The notes under the pieces were generated by a model. It saw only the letters and a program-made list of their open reading frames with translations. It searched no databases and was not told the origin of the DNA. Below are positions 1-5,046 of a stretch of 5,866 nt of DNA, piece after piece. Source of the DNA: Rhodospirillaceae bacterium. Its GTDB lineage: Bacteria > Pseudomonadota > Alphaproteobacteria > UBA8366 > GCA-2717185. The DNA lies in NCBI GenBank assembly GCA_028817685.1, contig JAPPPC010000408.1, positions 1 to 5,866 of the forward strand. Direction: 5' to 3'. Numbering within the stretch: position 1 is the stretch's first letter; each line of letters opens with the position of its first letter. The position numbers and the translations under genes were made by a program.

Positions 1-130
1 GAAAAGCCTGGCTTACCTCCGCGCTCATGGAGTTGCCGGCTTGCGGCCGATTGATGGTGAGGACGAGGGCGCTGCCCCGTCGTTCCTGTGTGACGACCTC
101 AGCCAAAGGACTTCGCCGCGAACCCGCCAT
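1..130 (-). CDS. Enoyl-CoA hydratase/isomerase (crotonase) family protein, N-terminal fragment cut by the window edge
   Basis: Only about 43 residues are visible before the left edge. The stretch LVLTINRPQAGNSMSAEV matches the conserved first beta-strand and turn of the crotonase superfamily (pattern V-L-T-x-N-R-P-x-x-x-N-x-x-S). That superfamily hydrates or isomerises acyl-CoA esters, as in beta-oxidation, and some members do other acyl-CoA chemistry. The oxyanion-hole and catalytic glutamate regions lie outside the window, so the exact reaction is unknown. The start is uncertain. An in-frame ATG at 130 has no clear ribosome site and overlaps the end of the preceding VOC gene by 32 bases. 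An in-frame TTG at 106 gives MAEVVTQERRG, closer to the usual length of this N-terminus, with an 8-base overlap. Either overlap suggests translational coupling to the VOC gene and membership of the same operon. Confidence 0.8.
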   Translation of the reverse strand, partial: MAGSRRSPLAEVVTQERRGSALVLTINRPQAGNSMSAEVSQAF

Positions 131-1049
131 CCACTTGCGGTTCGGTAAAGTGAATAAGCAGGCCACCGCCGAAATTCGACGGGTGGACGAAACCGATCAG
201 CGAGCCGCGGCCGCCGGGCCGGCCCTCCAGATCGATCATGCGCCAACCGTCATCCGCCAGTTTGGGCAGCAGCGCGTCGATATCACGCGTCGCAAAGGAA
301 ACATGTGCCAGACCCGGTCCCCGCCGGGCGACGAATTTGGCGATGGCGCTCTGGTCACCCTTCGTGTTGCCTTTTTCCTCGCCGAGTTGGTCCTTCGGCG
401 TCATGGTGGGATCGTAATCCATCAGCATTTCCAACTCGCAATCGCCGATGGTGATGAAAACGTCGCGCAGGCCACCGAGGATTTCCGGCGGCCGCGAGTG
501 ATAGATGGCACCGTATTTATCTGAAATGAAGCTTTCGGTGACGTTGCGGATTTCCACATCGGTCTGCGTACTGTCGATGGGGCAGCCGAGATTGTCGGTG
601 AAGACCCGGACGGTTGCGTCATTGTCGTCGGTGGCGATGCCCAGATGATCGATCTTATGCGCCGGCCCGTCCGCAGATGGAATATCCAGCGGTTCGATGA
701 ACCGCGTGCGGATACCGACGGTCTCCTTCGGCTCTATGGTCACGAAACGTTTCCCGTCCGGACCGATCCCTTCTTCCGTCACGGTAAGGCCGTGCTTATC
801 GGCCGTGCCGGCGGGATCGGTGGCGCCGAGCGCCATGTGATGGACGCCCGGAAAGCGCGGTTCTTCGAGATATGGATCGTCGAAATCGAAGATCGCGACC
901 GCGGACGCACCGACACCGAAAAACGGGATTGTGCGGCCCTCAAGCGGCACGTCTCTCCGCTGTAATTCGAGCGAGTCGCCGAGGAAGCGGCAGGCGGCTT
1001 CGACGTCGCGTGCGGCGAGGGCGAGATAGTTTAGGGCGTAGCCGGCCAT
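99..1049 (-). CDS. Two-domain VOC family protein, C-terminal half methylmalonyl-CoA epimerase-like (copy 1)
   Basis: A 316-residue protein made of two vicinal-oxygen-chelate units, about residues 1-120 and 131-305. The C-terminal unit follows methylmalonyl-CoA epimerase: IDHLGIA with H135, CELEML with E207, SAIAKFVARRGPGLAHVSF with H249, then GFVHP and GGGLLIHF. It carries extra residues between the ligand strands, so it is longer than a true epimerase. The expected fourth ligand, Glu in epimerases and glyoxalase I, aligns with H300. The N-terminal unit begins LNYLALAARD with Tyr8 where the first metal His should be, keeps GVHHMAL around residue 70, and looks non-catalytic. VOC enzymes use a divalent metal to epimerise, isomerise or oxygenate; the substrate here is unknown. 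No signal peptide is seen, so it is probably cytoplasmic. The ATG lies 2 bases after the stop of copy 2, with GGAGG at 1060-1064, which supports coupled translation. Confidence 0.88.
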   Translation of the reverse strand: MAGYALNYLALAARDVEAACRFLGDSLELQRRDVPLEGRTIPFFGVGASAVAIFDFDDPYLEEPRFPGVHHMALGATDPAGTADKHGLTVTEEGIGPDGKRFVTIEPKETVGIRTRFIEPLDIPSADGPAHKIDHLGIATDDNDATVRVFTDNLGCPIDSTQTDVEIRNVTESFISDKYGAIYHSRPPEILGGLRDVFITIGDCELEMLMDYDPTMTPKDQLGEEKGNTKGDQSAIAKFVARRGPGLAHVSFATRDIDALLPKLADDGWRMIDLEGRPGGRGSLIGFVHPSNFGGGLLIHFTEPQVDGGFAAKSFG

Positions 1050-1051
1050 GG

Positions 1052-1978
1052 TTAGATTTCCTCCCGCTGCACGAAATGCATCAGCACGCCGCCGATCATC
1101 GTGGGGTGCATGAAACCGATCAGGGCCCGCCGAGAGCCGGGCCGGCCGACGGTATCGATCGTCCGGTGGCCGGCCGCCTTGATCTTCGCCAGCGACTCCT
1201 TCACGTCCGGCGTCTTGAAGGCGATGTGATGCAGCCCCTGGCCGCGTGCCGCGATATATCGGGCGATTGCGCTGCGGTCGCCCCGCGTCGTGCCGGCCGC
1301 ATCGTGGCGCGCTTCATCGGCTTGGACATTCGTGGTCAGGTCTTGGATGAACTCGAATTCCGTGTCGCCGACGGTGATGAAGGTGACCCGCATGCTGCCG
1401 ATGAGTTGCGAGGGCCGCGTGTGGTAGATGTAATTGTAGGTGTCCGAGGTGAAGTTTTCGGAGATCGTCTCCACCTCGCTATCGGTTTGCTGGCTTTCAT
1501 AAACGCAGCCGAGCCTGTCGATGAAAACTTCGCGCGCCGCCTGATTGTCGGCCGAGGCGACACCCAGATGGTCGATCCGTTCCACGAGGCCGGAGGATGC
1601 CGGGGCGAGGCCTAGTGATTCCGTGTAGCGCACGCCGATACCGCAGGTGGCGTCCCGCGCCAGCTCGATACTCGTCCTACCGCCCAATCCGCTAGCAGGA
1701 CCGTTGACCGTCGCGACACCGGAATCTTCTGCCGCGGCTTTCGGGTCCGCGGCGGCGATGGCGATGTGGTGGACCCCTTTTTTCGCATCTGGCCCGAGGA
1801 AGGGGTCGTCCGGCTGGAACAGTGCGAGGGCGGAGCGGCCGACCGAAATGGCGGGTACATTCAAACTGCCGCAGGCGAAGTCCTGGCGCGGCAGTCCGAA
1901 ATCCTTCTCAAAGATTGCAGCGCTGGCCTCCGGTTCGTCGACGACGAGGGCGACATAGGCGAGGTCGGGGGCGGTCAT
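1052..1978 (-). CDS. Two-domain VOC family protein, C-terminal half methylmalonyl-CoA epimerase-like (copy 2)
   Basis: A 308-residue paralogue of the gene that follows it, with the same two-unit layout. The C-terminal unit has IDHLGVA with H137, TEFEFI with E209, RSAIARYIAARGQGLHHIAF with H251, and GFMHP then GGVLMHF with H301. The spacing from H251 to H301 is 50 residues, as I recall between the last two ligands of methylmalonyl-CoA epimerase, but His stands where Glu is usual. The N-terminal unit has Tyr8 at the first ligand position and GVHHIAI near residue 70, and appears degenerate. By eye the C-terminal halves of the two copies are somewhat under half identical and align almost without gaps, so this is an old tandem duplication. 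The ATG is preceded by GGAG about 5 bases upstream. The 21-base gap after the GFA gene and 2-base gap to copy 1 suggest one transcript. An epimerase, isomerase or dioxygenase role is possible; the substrate is unknown. Confidence 0.88.
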   Translation of the reverse strand: MTAPDLAYVALVVDEPEASAAIFEKDFGLPRQDFACGSLNVPAISVGRSALALFQPDDPFLGPDAKKGVHHIAIAAADPKAAAEDSGVATVNGPASGLGGRTSIELARDATCGIGVRYTESLGLAPASSGLVERIDHLGVASADNQAAREVFIDRLGCVYESQQTDSEVETISENFTSDTYNYIYHTRPSQLIGSMRVTFITVGDTEFEFIQDLTTNVQADEARHDAAGTTRGDRSAIARYIAARGQGLHHIAFKTPDVKESLAKIKAAGHRTIDTVGRPGSRRALIGFMHPTMIGGVLMHFVQREEI

Positions 1979-1999
1979 ACGGGCTCCATCGTTTTTAGA

Positions 2000-2422
2000 T
2001 TATGCGCCGGCAATCGGCGTCCAGGTTTTGCGGCGCCGCGCCAGCCGTGTGTCAAGCGGCTCATCGTCGTAGTCGGGATGCCGGGCCGTCTTCGTGAACA
2101 GGGCCCGATCTTCGAAATGCCGGATCTGCGTCGTCGAATATCCCGGTGAATTTTGGTCTTCCATGATTGCGCCCATATAGACGCCACAATGGCGGCAAAG
2201 GATCATGTCGCACGACTTTGATCCGAACCGGTAGCGCGTGATATCGCCGGGCGTGCGCTCGATATAGCGGATGCGTCCGGCGGGGTCGCTGGCGGATTCG
2301 GCGCCGTGTGCACGGCAGAAGGAGCACTGGCACTCGCGGACATCGATCGTCGCGGGATCCGTATCCGTCTCAAGCTCGATAGTGATGGCGCCGCAATGGC
2401 AGGCGCCCTTATAGACGGTCAT
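2000..2422 (-). CDS. GFA family (glutathione-dependent formaldehyde-activating enzyme/CENP-V fold) zinc-binding protein
   Basis: A 140-residue protein with the cysteine layout of the GFA fold: GACHCG (C8, C10), ECQCSFC (C31, C33, C36) and CRHCG (C76, C79), plus an additional C71. In the family these cysteines bind two zinc ions. The founder, Paracoccus Gfa, was described as speeding S-hydroxymethylglutathione formation, but most family members have no proven reaction, so formaldehyde or thiol detoxification is only a possibility. The start at 2422 was preferred over an in-frame ATG at 2455 because the family N-terminus fits (MTVYKGACHCG) and a strong ribosome site, GGAGG, sits at 2427-2431 just upstream. 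The gene opens the group of four genes downstream of the 110-base gap. It ends 21 bases before the first VOC gene, so it is likely co-transcribed with both VOC genes. Confidence 0.88.
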   Translation of the reverse strand: MTVYKGACHCGAITIELETDTDPATIDVRECQCSFCRAHGAESASDPAGRIRYIERTPGDITRYRFGSKSCDMILCRHCGVYMGAIMEDQNSPGYSTTQIRHFEDRALFTKTARHPDYDDEPLDTRLARRRKTWTPIAGA

Positions 2423-2532
2423 GCTCCCTCCAGCGCTCGGGCTCGGTCGGCACATACCGTTTGCCGCGTGAGCTTCACTTCGGTTGGCGCAATACTATTC
2501 AACGGCAAACGGCGAATACAAGGGAGCGTGGC
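2423..2532 (-). promoter_or_regulatory. Intergenic region with a possible promoter for the GFA-VOC-VOC-crotonase genes
   Basis: This is the longest gap inside the cluster (110 bases) and the only likely place for an internal promoter. On the minus strand a TTGTAT (2516-2521) and a TAGTAT (2492-2497) are 18 bases apart, a weak match to a housekeeping -35/-10 pair. One arm of a perfect inverted repeat (2503-2512) lies between the two boxes, and the other arm (2457-2466) lies downstream of the expected start of transcription. That layout would suit a repressor or activator. The promoter boxes are weak, so this is an inference. Confidence 0.35.
2457..2512. repeat. Perfect 10-bp inverted repeat with a 36-base spacer
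   Basis: The plus-strand arm CCGTTTGCCG at 2457-2466 is matched exactly by CGGCAAACGG at 2503-2512. The arm centres are 46 bases apart. No T-run follows either arm on the minus strand, so it does not look like a terminator. Two operator half-sites for one regulator, or a long-loop hairpin in the leader RNA, fit better. A short GTGA/TCAC inverted repeat lies in the spacer at 2468-2478. Confidence 0.6.
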
Positions 2533-3114
2533 CTATTCCGACCGTTCGATCGGATCGCCCAATGTGTGCATCAGACGGTTGGCCCACCCGAACAGCGACG
2601 CGGACAGGATGAGGTCGAGAATTTCGTCCGACTCCAAACCGGCGTCGCGCAACATCTGCATGTCCTCCGCCGTCGCCTCGGGCGGTGTCTGCGACAATTT
2701 CATCGCGAATTGCAGGATCGCCGACTGCCGCGCGTCAAGCGCCGCCGCCGCGCCGTCCGCGAAGATCCGCTCCATCACGGTCACGTCCTTGGCCAGCTGG
2801 TTGTAGCGGCTCGCATGAACGGCAGCGCAGTAGACGCACCGATTGACGACGGAAGCGCCGGTTGCGCTCAGTTCGCGTTCGGCGCGGGACATGCCGCCCC
2901 GGTTGTACATGATCGCGTTGAACAGCGGTGTCCGTTCCTTCAGCGTTTCCGCATCGCGCGCCAGCACAAGCACGTATTCCGATACTTTCTGGTTCGATGG
3001 TGTGACCTGCAGCGCGTCACGCTGTTCCTCGGTCGCGTCGTCAAGGTCTATGGGGGTGACCCGCGGTTGCCAGAACGGGACCGTGGTCGTGAAGTCGTGG
3101 ATGATCTTGCTCAT
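2533..3114 (-). CDS. AhpD-like alkylhydroperoxidase/carboxymuconolactone decarboxylase-domain protein (peroxidase-related)
   Basis: A 193-residue protein with an AhpD active-site pattern in SRAERELSATGASVVNRC and VYCAAVH. E81, C93, C96 and H100 have the spacing of the AhpD proton-relay set (Glu118, Cys130, Cys133 and His137 in Mycobacterium tuberculosis, from memory). The family's middle His (132) is Tyr95 here. The CxxC pair in this all-helical fold reduces peroxides or acts as a disulfide reductase. An N-terminal extension of about 60 residues (FWQPRVTPIDLDDATEEQ) and the tail LFGWANRLMHTLGDP are typical of the uncharacterised peroxidase-related group. It resembles the Avi_7169-type partner of the gene before it. 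The ATG overlaps the stop of that gene in ATGA (3111-3114), so the two are translationally coupled and probably act together. The physiological substrate is unknown. Confidence 0.88.
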   Translation of the reverse strand: MSKIIHDFTTTVPFWQPRVTPIDLDDATEEQRDALQVTPSNQKVSEYVLVLARDAETLKERTPLFNAIMYNRGGMSRAERELSATGASVVNRCVYCAAVHASRYNQLAKDVTVMERIFADGAAAALDARQSAILQFAMKLSQTPPEATAEDMQMLRDAGLESDEILDLILSASLFGWANRLMHTLGDPIERSE

Positions 3115-3602
3115 GACAAACCTGCCAGCAGCCGCAGGCCGCGGCTGACGCGCGCTTGATAGTTCACGAAGGCGGTCAGTTCGGAGAGCCGGACGATATC
3201 GTCTTCCGAAATCCCGGCATCCTTGAGCGCTGTGATGTCCGCGGCGACGACAGATTTCGTGTCGCGGGTTACCAAATCTGTATGCCGTATCAAGGCTGCG
3301 AGCCGCGAGTCCGGTTCGCCGTCGAACGTCGGGTCGGCGATCTTGGCCGCATCCCCGTCGACCAGCAGAGATGCGAAGTGATCGGCCAATCCATCCTCGC
3401 TGTTGAGCCGCGCCATACGGCTGGCAAGGGCGGCGCGTTCGTCGTGCGACAGGCCGCCGGGGTTTTTGGGACGCAGCGCTGCGTCTTGGGCCTGTTCCGT
3501 CATGGCGAAGATGTCGCTCCGTCCTTCAAGGGCGGCCGCCAGGGGATGATTGGCGTCCAACGGCGCGGCGCACCGCACGGTCGTGTTGTCAAATACTGTC
3601 AT
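3111..3602 (-). CDS. CMD-domain protein without the redox CxxC, resembling the Avi_7170 family
   Basis: A 163-residue protein. The middle part (NPGGLSHDERAALASRMARL, about residues 47-66) and the C-terminal helices (LKDAGISEDDIVRLSELTAF, then VNYQARVSRGLRLL) resemble the carboxymuconolactone decarboxylase/AhpD helical fold. The only cysteine is C11, so it cannot carry out CxxC chemistry itself. I recall such proteins being encoded next to an AhpD-like partner, as here, which suggests a structural or regulatory subunit of a two-protein complex; this is inference. The start at 3602 was chosen because AGGA lies 6 bases upstream, formed together with the TAG stop of the MmgE/PrpD gene. A longer reading to an ATG at 3773 would lie over that gene in another frame and has no family-like sequence. 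There is an 8-base gap to the MmgE/PrpD gene and an ATGA overlap with the next gene, so these three form a tight operon. Confidence 0.82.
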   Translation of the reverse strand: MTVFDNTTVRCAAPLDANHPLAAALEGRSDIFAMTEQAQDAALRPKNPGGLSHDERAALASRMARLNSEDGLADHFASLLVDGDAAKIADPTFDGEPDSRLAALIRHTDLVTRDTKSVVAADITALKDAGISEDDIVRLSELTAFVNYQARVSRGLRLLAGLS

Positions 3603-3610
3603 CTTGTGTC

Positions 3611-4963
3611 CTAGGATTGGTGCAACAGGTCGATCAATGTGGCGATGTGCGCCAGGTCGCGGAAAGCATGGATCGCTTTCAGGCTCGCATCGACCTGACC
3701 GTCCGTCATTGGAGCGCTCGGCGCAAGCGCGCGGTACTTGGCGTCGATATCGGCCCAATCGATACCGAGACAACCGGCGCCGGTCGGGATCAATACCGTA
3801 TTGGTCACGGACCGTCCGTCTGAAGTATCGATGGTCACCGTCGCGCCTTGCCGGTAGGCGTCCGCATTCTCCGTCGGCTCCGGTCCGACCGCGACCTTGT
3901 CGATCAACGCATGGATGATCGGGTCGTCAATCTTTTCCTGCGTCGCATTGGCCCAGCCGAACTGCTTGTCGGCGGCGCCCGCGGCGAGGAAGTAGGCGGG
4001 GCTGTGCGCCATATCGATCAGGTCTTTCGGATGCAGGGGGCCGGTGAGGGTGGTCATGCCGGGCCGGCTCGCCGTGATCGCCGTGATATCGGCGGCGTCG
4101 ATATCGCCTTCCCGCGCGGCGTTGGCGGCCGCTTCCGCAAGCGCGTGGTAGGGGTGGCCGCCGGGGACCAGCTTGATCGCCATATCGGTCACGATGTCCC
4201 AGGAGTCGCCCAGCCCCTCGGTGATGTTGCTGCCGTCGGTCCCGGCGTAAAGGTCGCAAAAACCGCGCTTGGCCTCCAGGATCGAAAGTTCAGCCGTGTA
4301 GCCGCGTTGCGCGGCAAGCGCTGCTTCAAGACCCAACAGGGTGACGGTGCCCGCATGATATTCGCGCGCGACGCTGGTATTTGCTGCGATGGTCAAGCCG
4401 CCGACCGAGGTCGCGGTCAGCGCGATGGTGTGCGCGGTCTGCGTCGCGTCCAAACCAAGCAGGCGCGCGGCCGCCGTGGCGGCGCCGAACGCAGCGCCCA
4501 TGCAGCCGTGATGTCCCCGGTAGTTGAAGTGCGGCATGATCGCTTCGCCGATGCGGCCCGCCGCCTCGTAGCCGAGAACGATTGCGGCCAGGATTTCCCT
4601 GCCGCTGGCGCCGGTGCGTTCCGCAACCGCCAAGGCCGTCGCCGTGAGCGGCGTACCCGCATGAACGATGTTGCGCAGGTCGCTATCGTCGGAGGCCGCC
4701 GCGTCGCTCATCATCGCGTTGACGCGCGCCGCGCTGACGATCGGCAGTTTCGGACCGCCGTCGAACCAGATCGACGCGTCGGGCCGGCCGCCCCGGTCCT
4801 GGGTGAGATCGCGGATGATCGCAGCTGATTCGATATTGGTGCCGCAGGCGGCGCTGGCGAAGGTACTGGCCACGATCATCGCGGCGTGGTCGACCGCCTG
4901 CTCGGGCAGGTCGTCATATCCGGTCTTGATGAGAAACGCGGCGAGGGTTTCGGCGACGGTCAT
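3611..4963 (-). CDS. MmgE/PrpD family protein (2-methylcitrate dehydratase/cis-aconitate decarboxylase/epimerase superfamily)
   Basis: A 450-residue protein, the normal length for the family. The N-terminal helical domain holds the signature ASDDSDLRNIVHAGTP (D92, D93, H101), equivalent to the D-D-x-H...H-x-G active-site segment. Next come the glycine- and alanine-rich GHHGCMGAAFGAATAAARLL and the AREYHAGTVTLLGLEAA helix (residues 199-215). IKLVPGGHPYHALAEA (K264 and nearby His) matches the usual K-x-x-P-x-x-x-x-H segment before the lid domain, which runs to about residue 400. Known members dehydrate 2-methylcitrate, decarboxylate cis-aconitate or epimerise iminodisuccinate, so the substrate is probably a polycarboxylate but cannot be named. 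The Lys that usually precedes H-x-G in the 199-205 segment appears to be Arg200. The start at 4963 has AAAGGA at 4971-4976 and fits the family; a longer in-frame reading to 5227 would overlap the VWA gene. It heads the enzyme cluster. Confidence 0.9.
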   Translation of the reverse strand: MTVAETLAAFLIKTGYDDLPEQAVDHAAMIVASTFASAACGTNIESAAIIRDLTQDRGGRPDASIWFDGGPKLPIVSAARVNAMMSDAAASDDSDLRNIVHAGTPLTATALAVAERTGASGREILAAIVLGYEAAGRIGEAIMPHFNYRGHHGCMGAAFGAATAAARLLGLDATQTAHTIALTATSVGGLTIAANTSVAREYHAGTVTLLGLEAALAAQRGYTAELSILEAKRGFCDLYAGTDGSNITEGLGDSWDIVTDMAIKLVPGGHPYHALAEAAANAAREGDIDAADITAITASRPGMTTLTGPLHPKDLIDMAHSPAYFLAAGAADKQFGWANATQEKIDDPIIHALIDKVAVGPEPTENADAYRQGATVTIDTSDGRSVTNTVLIPTGAGCLGIDWADIDAKYRALAPSAPMTDGQVDASLKAIHAFRDLAHIATLIDLLHQS

Positions 4964-4970
4964 GCTGCGG

Positions 4971-4976
4971 TCCTTT
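4971..4976 (-). promoter_or_regulatory. Ribosome binding site deciding the MmgE/PrpD start
   Basis: AAAGGA on the minus strand, 7 bases before the ATG at 4963. It supports that start over an upstream in-frame ATG at 5227, which would place 88 non-family residues over the end of the VWA gene. Confidence 0.6.
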
Positions 4977-4987
4977 CGAACGGCGAA

Positions 4988-5022
4988 CGGAAAAGGCGGG
5001 AGGAAGTGTACCGCCTTTTCCG
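4988..5022 (-). terminator. Perfect 12-bp stem-loop, probable rho-independent terminator of the VWA gene
   Basis: CGGAAAAGGCGG at 4988-4999 and CCGCCTTTTCCG at 5011-5022 are perfectly complementary around an 11-base loop. The inner GGCGG/CCGCC block is bordered by AAAA and TTTT, giving the form of a (possibly bidirectional) intrinsic terminator, although the stem continues through the T-run to CCG. It begins 24 bases after the VWA stop (5047) and ends 24 bases before the MmgE/PrpD ATG, so it also lies in that gene's leader. Termination or attenuation are both possible. Confidence 0.62.
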
Positions 5023-5046
5023 CGCCGCTTCGACCGCCGGTCGCCC

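Noticed and set aside
25..246. A 73-codon minus-strand frame over the end of the VOC gene
   Set aside because: It is out of frame with both the VOC gene and the crotonase, which explain this stretch with conserved residues.
872..1615. A 247-codon plus-strand open frame across both VOC genes
   Set aside because: Very Arg-rich, no domain pattern, and antisense to two VOC genes with clear motifs.
2457..2512. The 10-bp inverted repeat as a terminator of the AhpD-like gene
   Set aside because: The loop would be 36 bases and no T-run follows the second arm on the minus strand.
2461..3159. A 232-codon plus-strand open frame opposite the AhpD-like gene
   Set aside because: Arg-rich composition and no motifs; the minus strand encodes a clear CxxC AhpD-like protein there.
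3603..3773. A longer start for the CMD-domain protein
   Set aside because: The additional 57 residues overlap the MmgE/PrpD gene in another frame and are Arg/Pro-rich; the ATG at 3602 has AGGA just upstream.
3848..4828. A 326-codon open frame on the plus strand opposite the MmgE/PrpD gene
   Set aside because: It is Arg/Gly-rich with no recognisable domain and lies entirely antisense to a well-supported family gene; a high-GC shadow frame.
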